Below, piece by piece: positions 48,761 to 60,930 of a stretch of 64,000 nt of DNA. Positions within the stretch are counted from its first letter, which is position 1, and each line of letters opens with the position of its first letter. The position numbers and the translations under genes are program-made. The DNA comes from Eonycteris spelaea (taxonomy: Eukaryota; Chordata; Mammalia; Chiroptera; Pteropodidae): contig PUFA01000003.1 of assembly GCA_003508835.1 (NCBI GenBank), positions 13,059,501-13,123,500 of the forward strand, given 5' to 3'. The notes below the pieces were generated by a model. The model searched no databases, was not told where the DNA came from, and saw nothing but the letters and a program-made list of their open reading frames with translations.

Positions 48761-48852
48761 CAGTTAAGGGAGAACATGTATCTTCTCTCTTATGGTTGTG
48801 TCTTCATACACGATACCATATTTTGTCCAAGCCTGAAGCATTTTTTTTTTTT

Positions 48853-49072
48853 TATAGTGGCTAAGACCACAGGCTTTGGAGTTAGGTGCTCTTGGAATAT
48901 AATCCCATTTGTGTTATTTATTAGTCACGAAATCTTGAGCAACTTCTTTAAATGCTGTAGGTCTCAGGTACCTCATGGGAAAGCTGGAGAGGGTTATATC
49001 TTTGTAATAAGTTTTGTGAAGGAGTATTTATAATATTGTTTAGCAAAACATAACCGCTCAATAAAATGTTAA
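48853..49072 (+). mobile_element. MIR SINE, near full length
   Basis: Starts 'tatagtggctaagaccacag' with 'gctttggagttaggtgct', then 'tattagtcacgaaatcttga', 'gcaacttctttaaatgctgt', 'aggtctcaggtacctcatgg' and the end 'accgctcaataaaatgtta'. This covers the tRNA-related 5' part through the tail on the plus strand. The 101-codon frame at 48,728-49,033 crosses it and is not a gene. Confidence 0.85.
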
Positions 49073-49609
49073 TTTATGAATTTAAATTTTATTCTTATTC
49101 TAAATTATATCACTTTTGACTTTAGTCTTATCATAGGAAAATTATGAATTCCAGAAAATTCTGTTTGTTTTTACTGCTCATCAATTCCCAACCGCCTTCT
49201 TTGTCATCCTATTTTTAGAGCAGTGGCTTGTTGAAATATTTGTTAAATCCTTGGCAATAAAGTATTTCCACTTTTAATATTTCATATAAGACTCATTTGG
49301 CTTTTATTACCCAAAAGTTAAGGTGCTTTTGAGGTCTTTTCATAATTCAAATACTTAAATATCTAACTGAAATGTCTTTGTCCTTCTAGTGATATCATCT
49401 ACAAACTGTCATGGTGGTAGCTGTCCTCCACACCATTAGCTATAACCCAAGCCCAGAGGCATGTCTGGTCTCCATATTTGAAGACCAGGAATGATGAAAT
49501 GGATATTTATTAGGCTGCATATGTATAAGGGGGTTCTCGGGAGACAGCTACATGGCTGCAAGCCTCCTTCCTGCTTCGTTTCTCATGACATACAGCTTCC
49601 TGTCTGATA
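49073..49609. other. Unique sequence
   Basis: Nothing recognised. Confidence 0.35.
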
Positions 49610-49995
49610 GTCCTAAATGCCAACTGCCTCATATCATCATTCTACTTTAAACTCGTCATTAGCTCACCATTGCTTACATAATAAAGCTCAAACTCCTTGG
49701 CTTCAGTTATTCCCATCACAACCAGCATACAACATAATCTCATCCTCCTTGACTTCCTAACACTAAGCCTAGCCTCCGTGATGTGGCTCCATTTATAACA
49801 CATAAACCTGATTTCATGCAATGTTTAGCCAATGTCCATATCTTTCTTCTTATGCATAGAAATGTCATCACCCCTCTTCTTTACCTACAGGTATTTCAAC
49901 ATTGTGATAAATTCTTTTCTCTTCCAGAGAGGCTTCCCCAACACACATTGAAATATTTTCTCTCTGACTGCATTTACTATCTACAATACTCTTTA
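49610..49995 (+). mobile_element. L2 LINE 3' region
   Basis: A clear L2 order on the plus strand: 'cattagctcaccattgctta', 'ataaagctcaaactccttgg', 'catcctccttgacttcc', 'tttcttcttatgcatag', 'cagagaggcttccccaac' and 'tgactgcatttactatc'. The 72-codon frame is part of it. Confidence 0.85.
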
Positions 49996-50064
49996 AAATA
50001 ATGGTTTGGTTTTAAAATTATTTCAAAATAGCTTGCTAGTTTAATTAGGCAGACATCTAGCACA

Positions 50065-50265
50065 GTCTTCAAATAACTTTTTATTTTACTTTTGTCTCTT
50101 AATGTTAAAATAAACTAAATATATATAAAAGTATATATAGCACAAACGTATATATCAAAGTTATTGTGTCACAAGTGAACACACTCAGATAACCAATTCT
50201 TAAAATACAGAACATTATTAGCACTTCAGGAGCTCTCTTCATGTTCTCTTCTAGGATATTTTATT
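50065..50265 (-). mobile_element. L1 LINE 3'UTR fragment
   Basis: Reverse complement of L1 3'UTR: 'cacaagtgaacacactcag', 'ataaccaattcttaaaata', 'cagaacattattagcac', 'ttcaggagctctcttcatg'. Short and diverged. Confidence 0.65.
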
Positions 50266-50790
50266 TCCAGCATGTCAAATAGATGCATCTAAAAATTATA
50301 GAGAAGTGATTTAAAAATGAAGCATTACATTGCTTTATGAGGGAAAGCCTAAGGCCTCTACTCCACCCTTGCAGACCGAGTAAGTTGCTCCCAGAAGGAG
50401 TCACCTTTAAAACCTTCAATGATTTCTACTGAGAACTTTCTTCCTCTAAGGCATATGTTCCAACCACTGTTTCTTGATTGGTGACGTTTAGACATTACAT
50501 ATTAATTCAGTTGTGAATGATGAGGATTAGATAAATTCATATCCCAATCTCCCTCCGTCAATATTTTGTTCTTAATTGTTAATCATTGTAGAGTCATAAA
50601 ATATTATTTTTGATCTATACTATCTTTTGACTTTAAATATTTAAGCTGAGACCATTATCATCTCAAGCTTCCCTTCGCCTTTACTCACGCCTTCTACATT
50701 CCTACACTGTCACTATACTGATAACAGTTGCTTTGCTTTCTGTAACCATAATTAAGTTTTTATGTTTGATTTATATCAACATTTCTTATA
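50266..50790. other. Unique sequence
   Basis: No gene or named repeat recognised. Confidence 0.35.
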
Positions 50791-50794
50791 TCTA

Positions 50795-50960
50795 ACTGCA
50801 CATCAGTATCACCTGGGAATGTTGAAAAATACCAATGTCCAAGTCTTATCCTCAGACTTCTGATTTAATAGATATGGGGAATTTTAGGTATTATTACTCT
50901 TCCAAGCTCCACAGAGATTCTTTGTGCATCCAGCAGTATCAAGAGGATGATTCAGTAAAT
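50795..50960 (+). mobile_element. MER5-like hAT DNA transposon remnant
   Basis: Non-autonomous hAT text on the plus strand: 'ctgcacatcagtatcacctg', 'ggaatgttgaaaaatacc', 'cttctgatttaatagatat', 'ggggaattttaggtatt' and a final part around 'cagagattctttgtgcatcc'. Terminal repeats are degraded. It matches the MER5A type best from memory. Confidence 0.7.
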
Positions 50961-52639
50961 TAAAAATCAATAATTTCATTTTATATAGTCACGACTATGT
51001 AAATATTGTTCATGCCAGCAGCAATTGTTGTAATATGATTGTATATTTTCTTTTGGCATGTATTTTTTCTTGAAAAAATTTTTTGGCATTATTTGTTTTC
51101 TCTTTTTCCTAAAACTCTTTATTATTTATTTCATTGAATTTACTCTTTTCTCAGAGAACTTGCTCCTAGAGCCCACTCTTCTTTGATATTAGTCTGGTTG
51201 AATATGAAGAATGCTATGGAGAAGTCCTCCTAGGATTTTTTTTTTTTTTCTTTTCATTTCTTTCCACAGTAAATCCTTTGTTTATGATATCTCATGTCAA
51301 TCTCTTTGTAGGTAAACTTTCTAGGTTTGGCTGAGTATATAAACTAATAAATTTTACAGAAATAATGCAAGGAAAGTAAATTTTTTTAGTTCTTGTTTGA
51401 TGTTCTTCATTTTACAACCCTTGCTGCTCCAGTTTTTATTTTGACACTGTTACATTTATTGTATTGGGCCCAATACTGGGAAATCCAGTTCTGGGAAATC
51501 CTCTTCTGCTTGTTTCTTCATAATTCTCTTCACTCTGATTTCTGTGTTTTTTTTTTTTTCTGTATTTTGTATAGAATTATAGTGTGCCTCTTGCCTTAAC
51601 TTTTCTATCATATTTTATGTCTTTTTTCTGTAAACCTTGGAGTACATTTTCTCAACATTATTTCTGACATTTATTACACTTTTTAAAAAACTAGCAATCA
51701 TAGTTTTACTTCAATGTTATTTTTATTGTTTTCCCATTGTTCTTTTTATATAACATCCTGTTCTTTTTTTTTATTGGGTGTCATATATTCTGAAGTCTAT
51801 CTGAGAATACTGAAAATACATCTTTTTTTTCATTATTTAACCTCCTTTTTTCTCTCACAGCTTTATTTTACTTAAGGGGAAATTTTCTATTGTTTTATTC
51901 ATTCATTTCCCACAAGCATCTTCTAAGTTTTGTTTAGTCATATCTAAGGGGGTGGGGAAATAGAAAAACTAGTTATAATTTAGCACAATTTTTTTTTTTC
52001 TTTTGAGTAACTGGTTTTCCTTTAGGATGCATAAACCAAGAACTGATATTTACCATCTGGGACTCTTAATTGCCAGAATTCTACAAATGTCTTTGTATCT
52101 GAATGTCAATCATCAGAGAAACTATACTTTGATGTAGAAAATTCACTTTACAAATAAATAAGATGAACATACTTAGGTTTTGTTACTATGATGAGTTATT
52201 TGATTGTTTTGTATTATATTTACTGAGCAGCAACCCCTGACTGCATTTTCTAATCCTCTCAATTCATGAAAGTGTATTGTTGTGATTCAAGGATACTGGT
52301 GCTAATAGGTACATGGCAGAAGTAAACAAAATTTCCTCTAGAAAAAAATAACATAACTCTAGGCCTAAAATCATTATTCTATGTAATTTTGCAAGTAGAA
52401 TATCTTACACCCAATCAAGAATAATCAGAGACACAAGATAAAATGATGAATAATTGCAAATTTGTATGTAACTGATAATAAGCCTCAAAAAATAAGAAAC
52501 TGATATTATAGAACTAGAATTAGAAGAAACTTTATGCAATTATACAGAGTAACTAAAAATAAAAGTATTAAAAGATAGAAGTTTTGAGGAAATTAGTGTA
52601 CTCGACCTTTATAACACGCGCACTGGACAACTACAGAAC
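50961..52639. other. T-rich sequence, unclassified
   Basis: Rich in T runs (51,239-51,250; 51,548-51,560; 51,988-51,997). About 51,400-51,960 could be an old decayed retroelement on the minus strand but no family is recognised. No gene seen. Confidence 0.35.
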
Positions 52640-53420
52640 ACTCTTGATTATTCCTCTAAATATCTAGAACTATTATAAGGCTACAGTAACTAAGACTCTC
52701 TGGTACTGGCACAAAAATAGACAGAGAAATGAAATAAAATAGAGAGTTCACAAATAGACACAGATGTCTAACACCTGACTTAGGTAAAATGTGGCATTTC
52801 AGAACGACGGGAAAATAAATAGCTGGCCTGAAATTATAAGCCCTGAATTCTATGATAGTTTCAAAATAAAATAGTGCTGAGACAATTAGACATTGAGAGG
52901 TTAAAAAAAAAATGTCATGACATTTTCTTTTTAACATATACAAAACTCAGTTTCAGGTTGATTTTTAGATTTAGATGAGAAATGAAAGCAATACATCTCT
53001 TGGAAGATAATTTAGGAAAAAAATGTCTGAATCTCTAAGACTTTAATATAAGAAAATACTTTTCGACAGGACACAAGAAATACTAATTCCCTCTCACAAA
53101 GACTGATATATAGAACTAAATAAAAAGAGAATTTGTTCACCAAGAGACACCATTAAGAGAATAAAAAGGCAAATCATGAAGTGGAAAACAATTGTTTTGG
53201 ACATACCAATCTCAAGGGCTCATACTTGAGTATATGATATATTCCTCTACATTGATAAAAGAAATGTACCAAAAGAAAAATAAACAAGATAATTAAATAT
53301 ACATTTCATAAAATCTATAAAAAAGTTCAAAAAAGGCCTAGGTTGCTCAATTCTATGAGCAATCAGACTTATTCAAACTACAATCACAATGAGAAAATTC
53401 TTGATGAATATATCATTTAG
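52640..53420 (+). mobile_element. L1 LINE, ORF2 C-terminal region
   Basis: Plus-strand L1 words in order: 'ctattataaggctacagtaa', 'ctctctggtactggcac', 'aatagacagagaaatg', 'cacaaatagacacagatg', 'aaaactcagtttcaggttg', 'agatgagaaatgaaagcaat', 'acatctcttggaagataat', 'aattccctctcacaaag' and 'caatctcaagggctcat'. Numerous stops and indels. Confidence 0.9.
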
Positions 53421-53599
53421 CTGACTTATCTGCAAATGTTATATTCTGGAATATGAAAACTTTTCTTTTGAAAAAAAGGATAATACAGAACTATGTATAA
53501 TGCCTAGAGCTAGAACTCTTCCAACATGAAGGTGGGAATGATACAGAAAGTCAGTAGGAAATATAAAGACACATAGTAATGGGTAGTTCAAAAAATAGC

Positions 53600-53810
53600 T
53601 GGCCTAAAATTATGAGCCCTGGGTTCTGATGGCTACAAAACCTTCCTGTGCTATTCAGAAGCTATATAACAGTGGGCACATCACATGTCTTTTGTAACTC
53701 TCTATTTCTTTATTTTAAATTTGAGCTCATTACAGATACCTCTGTGGTGTGATGGTTAAACAAGATTAACTGCAATAAGTGTTGTATAAATGTATGGACG
53801 GAAACGTAGA
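53600..53810 (+). mobile_element. MIR SINE
   Basis: 'aaaattatgagccctgggtt', then a region like 'gcctatataacagtgggca', 'ctctctatttctttatttta', 'acctctgtggtgtgatggt' and 'tgcaataagtgttgtataaa' follow the MIR core order in decayed form. Confidence 0.6.
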
Positions 53811-54370
53811 AAAATAGAACAATGCTTCAAATATTTATGTCTTTTTTCAATTTTATTGTGTTAGCTTTGGAGATTTTATACTATTGAGGAAGAGAGGAAA
53901 GGAACAACTCAGTATGAAGAAAAAAGAATAGATACAATTTTTCCATGGCTCAAAATGCTGTTAGTTCAGGTTATTTTCTTTAGAGCTTTTTTTTTTTTTA
54001 AAATCCTCTAAAAGGCCATAAAATGACATTATGAAGTGGGTCTGTAAGTTCATGGTACCATTTGATGTTAAAAGACAATATATTAATAGGCTATCTCCCA
54101 TTTAAAAAAATTACATCAATTGAAGTTAAATTATTACATAATGAGAAAGTTCTTTTGTTTATAAGAACTGGACCAAAATTCATTCAATAAATTGACAAAT
54201 AGAGTAACAAGGTCTTTACACTCCCTCTCACCTTCTCTCTCACATCTTTATTCTTTCTCATTACATTTTTCCCTTCATAAAAATGTTGAAAACTATATCC
54301 TCAATGCTTTTGTATCCTAACCATATGTTTCTCTCCTTTAGGATTTATTATATTGAGATTTCTAGAAACT
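53811..54370. other. Unique sequence
   Basis: Nothing recognised apart from a T run at about 53,988-53,999. Confidence 0.35.
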
Positions 54371-54430
54371 AATGATAATGATGATGGTGACGATAATGAT
54401 GATGATGTGATAGTGATGGTGATAACAATA
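54371..54430. repeat. Degenerate (GAT)n/(GGT)n tract
   Basis: Imperfect GAT trinucleotide repeat with GGT and GACGAT variants, about 60 bases. Confidence 0.85.
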
Positions 54431-55694
54431 TCATATTATTGTTAATGATATAATTAAGAGTACCAATAATAATAAGACATATAAAAGAAAAGAATTTCAG
54501 ATGATGACGACTGACTGGTCATTCTGGAATGCCCAGAATAGAATTATTTATAACCTTTTTAGATACAGCTGAGATGGAACAAAGCTTCTGAGAAGGAGTT
54601 AAGGGGTCTTTATTTGGGTTCCGGAGTGTGGGCATCCCACAGTGCTATTCTGAGTCATTTCATTTCTACACCCTCTGTGTACACTCTCTATGAGCACCTG
54701 ATCCCCCAATTAAGGCCTACACCTGACACAGCCAAACTTGCATTGCATCAGGTGCTGCCTTTAACACTCTCCACAGCCCAGAGGACTTCTGTGATCAAAG
54801 AATCAAAACAACATGGCAGTGGCCCCCAGGAATCTGACTTGCTAAAACAAAAGTAGCATTTTGCAGAAATGTATTTATCTGCCTCTTCTTGGGATTACTG
54901 GGGCATCCATTACGTGCTAAACAGGTTCACCATGTACTGGTTGGAACAGTTTCCTTCTGTTCTCAAATGATCAGTGACTGAAAACAGACAAAATAAGACT
55001 AGTAGGCTGTTATTGTTTTTGTTGTTTTTAGAAATAGTTCCTGAGTAAAGGAGGACAGGGATGGAAAGCAAATTTTTTTCTAGATAACTTTCAGGCCCAG
55101 GACTGAGTGGTAGAGAGCTCCTGCTGAAAAAAATGTTTTAAATCCAGATCATACCTTTTTAAAAGTCTAGAATTGAAGGTCATTACACCAGATGATCTCA
55201 ACCATTATTTCAGACCACAGCTCATACAGTTCCCTCTTCATTATCAGAACAGCTCAATAGTACTCCTTGTCAAGATGACAGACCTCCCAGTGAAACCACT
55301 ATAATCATGTCTAAAGTCATGTGAAAAATAGGACGATTTCATTTAATCTTTTTAAAAGTGAATTCACAATAGAGGTTAGGTATGGTCGACAGACCGTGAA
55401 GATCTGTGTAAGTTATCACCTCTAATCTAGGAATACAGTCTAAAAAGTTATATTTCAATTGTCAGAATTTCCAAAATTTGATACGCCACAGCAAATCTGT
55501 ACTGATGTGTATACCAAGTTCATTATCTTATTATTATAACTTCAGTTCCTATCCTAACTTTATTTCTTATAATTTTTTCTATTTCACTGAACTGAGACAA
55601 AGTTGCAATAATCATAAATAATTATAAATAATGCAAAAATACTTGAACCATATTATCATAAACAGTATTTGTTTCTGGAAGGAAATTATTTGTG
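54431..55694. other. Unclassified sequence with a GC-richer segment
   Basis: About 54,590-54,950 has higher GC than its surroundings and an 80-codon frame (54,614-54,856) without any recognisable domain. No splice signals of note bound the frame. It may be an old repeat or conserved non-coding sequence. The rest is AT-rich unique sequence. Confidence 0.35.
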
Positions 55695-55890
55695 TATATA
55701 GCCAGACTCTCTGGGTTCTTTCAATCACTATCTGTGACTTTGGGCAAATTTCTTTAATCCCTCTGCTTCATTTTTTTTTTTTTCAACTATAATATGGGTT
55801 TGGAAATAGTACCAAACAGTGACAGTCAATGTAAATCACTCAGAAGAAAGCTTGACACATATAAATACAAATTACTGTTGTTTTTGTTGT
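55695..55890 (+). mobile_element. MIR SINE
   Basis: 'agccagactctctgggttct', then 'tatctgtgactttgggcaaa', 'tttctttaatccctctgct', 'actataatatgggtttgg', 'agtaccaaacagtgac', and a terminal TTG-rich tail. It is a clear plus-strand MIR with a T run inside. Confidence 0.8.
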
Positions 55891-56784
55891 TGTTACACAG
55901 TTCTTAGTTCTATTCTTTATCCTTTATTAACCCAGATCTCCATTCTACTGTCTTACCTTTCTCAATTCACTCTCTCCTCCTGATGCTCTAAAGTGGAATC
56001 ACATAATCAGATCATTGGAGCATAACTGTGCTAAACATGCTTAGTGGTGGCAAATATGATGAATAATTTAAATCACTACTGCAGTATCAACTTAGGATAG
56101 TTAAGTAATAGGTTAAGTAAAAGCAAAATGTTGGCTGCTATTATCTTGATTAGTAGGATTTTGGTGGCTTTTAATTACTTCACTATATTTTCCTTCACTT
56201 TAGTTTTTTTTTTTTTCTAGTAGCTCCATTTTATTTTCCAGAAAAGTAGAAAAAATATGTTAATTTAAAATATATGGAATAAATGACATGGAATTTATAA
56301 TATAACTCAACTGATCTTTTGGAAAGAGTAACAAGTTTTCAAAAAAGGCAAATTCCAGAAGTTCACAGATATTCTTAATCAGGGTATGGTAATAAATCAC
56401 ACAGTCTTCTAGGAAGAACTGATATCCATTTGTAAAATGGCGTCAATTTAACTGTTCTTTATATTTAGAGGGTAAATATTTATTAATTCAAAGGGAATAA
56501 ACTAAAAGGAATTTTCACTCCTCAGTATTTCCAGTTTGTCATAAGATGGAAGGTTGTCACGTCCCATGGCTTCTCTCTGGAAATTATATTACAAAAAGTA
56601 TTCATACTCACTAATAGTTGATTTCGTGTTGGTTATAGGTCAGAAATGTTTTATTTTCTTGCAAATCATGCTTAGATTAAATCCGTCTCTATCACTTTCT
56701 CATGTTTGCATCCTATCTTTGTTTCTGATTTTTATTTTTTTGATGTCTATTTCCAAAAGGATTTTTAAGAAAGCAACACCGACT
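55891..56784. other. Unique sequence
   Basis: No gene or named repeat recognised. A T run lies at 56,205-56,216. Confidence 0.4.
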
Positions 56785-56975
56785 TATTGATCCATTCATG
56801 TATTATTTACCAAATCATGTATTAAGTACTTCTTATATTCCAGCTACTATACTCGGATATTGAAGAAAACAATGATGCACAAAATACATTTCTTTCACTC
56901 AAAAATTTAATATCAAATGAATTGATAAAGATAAATATGTAGGTCACTGTAATGCAACATAATAAGGCACGAGTA
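56785..56975 (-). mobile_element. L2 LINE 3' end fragment
   Basis: Reverse complement of the L2 tail on the plus strand: 'gatccattcatgtattattt', 'gtattaagtacttcttatat', 'tccagctactatactcgg', 'aaaacaatgatgcacaaaa' and 'gataaatatgtaggtcactg'. Diverged. Confidence 0.65.
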
Positions 56976-57780
56976 CAGAGTAAAAACACAATGGTCTCCA
57001 GAATGTCACTTGCTATATTTACTATGACATTTAGAAGCAAGAGCAAGCTCTTGAGATTTAAACAAAATCTTTTAATTTGGATCATTTAGCTTAATTTTGA
57101 ACTTTAGACAATTTGCCCAGGGGGCTTAAAAACATAATTAATGAATTACTCAATCACTTTTCAAATAATTTGTTTTGTGTGAAATATTTATATGAAGTGA
57201 TTTTTTTTTTTCTGAAAAGAAATAGAATATGAACAGATACTTGTACAAGTGAAGTTGGATGGCTTACAGATATTTCTTGGTTTCCACAAGAAAACTCAAT
57301 TTGTCTTAATTTAAATTTTTTGATGTATCTCCGCCACCTCATGCCCAAACTTCTGTTTAGTGCTATACAGGAAAAATAGTAGAAAAGCACTTAAAATTTA
57401 AATGGGGTCAAAACATTATCTAGTAGAGGTTTTGAAACGATTGAAGACATTATACAATGCTGCTTAAAATAATGTCTCTAAGCGGTACCATGTTAGAGAG
57501 ATTAGTTACTGAAGTTAAGCAGAAGTTACTGGGGAATGTTGAGATGAGCTTTGATAATTGAATAGTATATCCATATGTGAAAAAAAAAAAAGTGTCCTTT
57601 TCTCCATGTGCCTCTCTCTACCAAGATATTTTGCTTTCCCGCATAGTTGGATTTCTGAAACACTGCTGGTAGCCAAAAATTGTTGGTCATCTGCTCTGTA
57701 ATTAAACACCACCATCGTTTGATGAAAATATTTCATAGGACTCTATATATCACAGGACTGAATTAGGAGGTAGGCTAGAC
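56976..57780. other. Unique sequence
   Basis: No gene, RNA or named repeat. A faint likeness to part of a 5S rRNA near 57,500 was considered and dropped. Confidence 0.4.
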
Positions 57781-58260
57781 TTAGAGGAAAGTCTGAATTC
57801 CATTATTATGTTTCTTTATATGAATTTTCAGACAGGCCCTCATTACAGGAAGGAGAGATATTTGCTGCCATGGCATGATTCTGTCTTAATACAATTTTGT
57901 AACCTGCAGTCTTCCTATTTTGCTTCTTCCCTTTCTCTCCCTTTACTTGTTTGGGAGCATTTCATCTAAATCATCACTTGTTGGACAGTCCTTTGTGAAT
58001 CATAATCTGCTCTGATACCACTATCAGTGAAAATGCGGTGCTGTCAACATTTATGTCAACGCTGAGGTTGTTAATTTCTGACAGTAATGTTCTTGGGCTT
58101 GATCTAAAACTCTCTGTTCACGTTGACAGAGCTGCCTGTCAGAAATCCCTTTTTGCCTGACACTTCTAAGTGACTAAGAACTTGGTGGAACTCAATCTAG
58201 GAAAAAAAATCTCATTCCAAGTTCTCCCATTAGGTCCATGGCTCATCTGAAAACACTATC
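57781..58260. promoter_or_regulatory. Candidate conserved non-coding/regulatory segment (TGACAG cluster)
   Basis: Repeat-free, compositionally balanced stretch with no recognised repeat or open frame. It holds four exact TGACAG/CTGTCA hexamers in 101 bases: 58,041-58,046 (minus), 58,079-58,084 (plus), 58,124-58,129 (plus) and 58,136-58,141 (minus). TGACAG is the core bound by TALE homeodomain proteins (MEIS, PREP, TGIF), which is established knowledge. That this DNA is an enhancer is inference. Confidence 0.35.
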
Positions 58261-58665
58261 CATGTTACCAAGAGATAAATGAATGTATAAGAGCAGAGAC
58301 TTGGGTCATGAGTAGGTTGCTATATAATGTTCATAAACTATCTGTGGAAATAAAATATACCAGTGACGGATTTTTCCTGATGGCTGGGTCTTTTTAAGAC
58401 CCAATGCATAAATCTGAAACTCCATTAAAGAACATTGGTCTTACTTCCTATTTCAAATATTATGTTTCAACATAGCTTACTTCTTGTTTCAAACTACAAA
58501 ATTATGCTCTAAAACTTTATGGTTTGTATGATGAAAATGCTTCATTTTGAACGTTACTGCTATATCATACTCATCACTATGCCCCAAATGCATTGTGTTC
58601 CTTCTCTCAAAATTTTTTTGGTCAAATATTTCATCTTTCCAGAAATTACTTCCACTTCTCTATAA
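58261..58665. other. Unique sequence
   Basis: Nothing recognised. Confidence 0.35.
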
Positions 58666-58984
58666 CTATTAGATTAGCAAAATTTAAAGAAGTATGATAT
58701 TACTCAAAGCTAGAGAGTATTGGCAAAACTGGCTGCGCTCATATATTGCTTATGACACTGTAAATTGTATAAGCCTTTTCAAAAGTAATTTGGGATTATA
58801 TAAGAAAACCTAGTAATTTTACACTTGGGAATACATTCTAAGGGGATAATTCAAAATAAAATAAAAGCTATATGTACAGAAGAATTTACAGCAACATTAT
58901 TTATAACAGTTAAAATTGATTATACGAAAATGTCCAATAAAAAAGGGCTAAGCACATTACAGTAGATCAAATTGATTTAATTGT
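58666..58984 (+). mobile_element. L1 LINE ORF2 tail (old, L1M type)
   Basis: Plus-strand text typical of old L1s: 'ctagagagtattggcaaaac', 'attgcttatgacactgtaaa', 'caaaagtaatttgggattat', 'aattttacacttgggaatac', 'attctaaggggataattc', 'aacattatttataacagtta' and 'aatgtccaataaaaaagggc'. Confidence 0.85.
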
Positions 58985-59295
58985 ATAAAACATTAAAAGA
59001 TACAGAGTTCACTCTATTATTTTCTACCTCTGTGACCTCATCTCCTCAGTCTTCCTTTTCAACTGCTTCTTCTTGTGCAGCCCAAATAGAAACACCCTCT
59101 AAATGTATTTATGCACTATTCTGGGTTATGCAACACTGCTCAGAAAGCTTCCATCATAGCACACTTCCTACTATGAATACAACTTCGTTGTTCCTCCTAC
59201 TAGACCATAAACCCTTTGTGGATAAGAACTATGCCTTTTATCACTGTATCTGTGAAGCCTATTGCAGATTATCAATAAGTATGAACTGAATTAAT
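58985..59295 (+). mobile_element. L2 LINE 3' end
   Basis: Plus-strand L2 tail: 'cctcctactagaccataaac' then 'cctttgtggataagaac', 'ttatcactgtatctgtgaag', 'gattatcaataagtatgaac' and 'tgaattaatcc'. The 102-codon frame here is L2-derived and has no intact domain. Confidence 0.85.
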
Positions 59296-60104
59296 CCACA
59301 CTGACATAAAATAGCTATAATTCCTTGGTAAGAAGCAAAAGCAACATAAAAATATGTAATATATTGTAAAAGATTCCAATATATTGATTTTGAGAAGAAG
59401 GGGTCAAGGTAAACAAAGAATAAAAATGATACCAAAATTAAATTGCTGTGACTATGAATAATTTAAATGTTACCATTTCCTTTTCTAATGCTATAAATAA
59501 AAATTAGAAGTGATGTTTAATAGCTAATTGTGTATAACGGTTCTAAGAATTCGATTATTTCAAACGAAGACATTATTTCTTTCATTTTTTTTTAAATTTC
59601 TGTTTTCTTTAGGTCTATGACAGCTAGTAGCTGGATCCCTCTGATGAGTCCATAAATTCACCTGAGATCCAGCTTCCTCATCTATAAAATGGAGACAGTA
59701 ACATTATTCTGACACTATTCTTACAGCAGCTAAATAAACAGTCTTGTAAATATGTAGGCGAATAGGACAGAGGAGCTCTTCTGGATATAGGAAAGCCACG
59801 AAATTCAGCTCAAAGTTTCCGAGAGGGCACCCAAAGTCAGAGATACTGCATATTCCACGCCTGGCGCTAGGAGAACACAGTATCTACTGTCTGATTCTCA
59901 AGTAGTTACCTGTCTTGACTGAGTGGAGAGACTTTTAATGCACGCAAACTCTTCCTCCTTAAAGACTGATAAATAATAGATTTTTTTAAACTAATCTTCA
60001 GAGGCTGTGCATGAGCTTGTGCTTATCCATTTCCAAATCCAAAGACCACATCGTTTTCATGATGTTCCACTGATGTACTCTCACAATCTTATTTAATAGA
60101 ACTC
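59296..60104. other. Mostly unique sequence with a short MIR piece
   Basis: No gene recognised. About 59,665-59,750 reads as the centre of a plus-strand MIR ('cttcctcatctataaaatgg', 'agacagtaacattattct'). Confidence 0.45.
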
Positions 60105-60930
60105 AAAGTAGTCACTTTATATTTTTAAAAAATAGTAAAATCCAGATTTTTTAGGATACAGGTCTCTGAATTTTCATAACTATGGGCAGCCATGGAACGA
60201 TCACTACAATTAGGTTATCGAACAGTTACACCATCTGAAAGACTTCATCATGTTCCCCTTTGTAGTTAATTCCTCTCTCTACTCTGCTCCCTGATAACTA
60301 CTATTCTGTTTTATGTTTCTATATTATGACTTTTTCAGAATGTCATATACATGATATCATATACTATTTAGACCTTAGAGTCTCGCTTTAACTGAGCATA
60401 GTGCTTTTGAGAGTCATCCATGATGCTGGGTGTACCAGCAGTTTTTTTTTTTTTTTCTTATTGATGAGTAGTATTCCATCATATGGGTGTACCATATAAT
60501 TCATTTTTCTATTTATCAGTTGAAAGAATTTATGTTGTTTCCAGTTTTTGACAATTGTGAATAAAGCTACTATAAACATTCATGAATAAATTTCTGTGTG
60601 AACATATGTTTTCATTTCTCTTGAGTAAATACTTAGAGATTGCATTGTCTGGTCACATGTAAGGGAATATTGACTTTGTAAGAAACCATCTTCCAAATTG
60701 ACTGAACCATTTTTCATTCTCACTAGCAATGTTCCTGGTGCTCTACATCCTTGCCAGTATTTTGTATGGTCAACTTGTACTTTCTCCAGTCTAATGTGTG
60801 TGTACTGGTATCTCATTGTGAATTTTTGAACTGTTCTTATGAATGAAGTTGAGCATCTTTTGATTATTTGCTATTGGTATATCTTCTTTAAGGGCTGTTG
60901 TTTAGTTTTTCACATCTTTCTTTTTGATGT
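60105..60930 (-). mobile_element. L1 LINE 3'UTR and ORF2 tail
   Basis: Minus-strand L1 with its 3' side to the left: 'tagttaattcctctctctac', 'tctgctccctgataactac', 'ttgagagtcatccatgatg', a T run at 60,441-60,456, 'gatgagtagtattccatcat', 'gacaattgtgaataaagct', 'tgcattgtctggtcacatgt', 'tcattctcactagcaatgtt' and 'gtgtactggtatctcattg'. Confidence 0.92.

Noticed and set aside
57482..57545. Faint likeness to a 5S rRNA internal region ('gttaagcagaagttactggg')
   Set aside because: Only a few short words match. The box A/C structure and overall length are missing.
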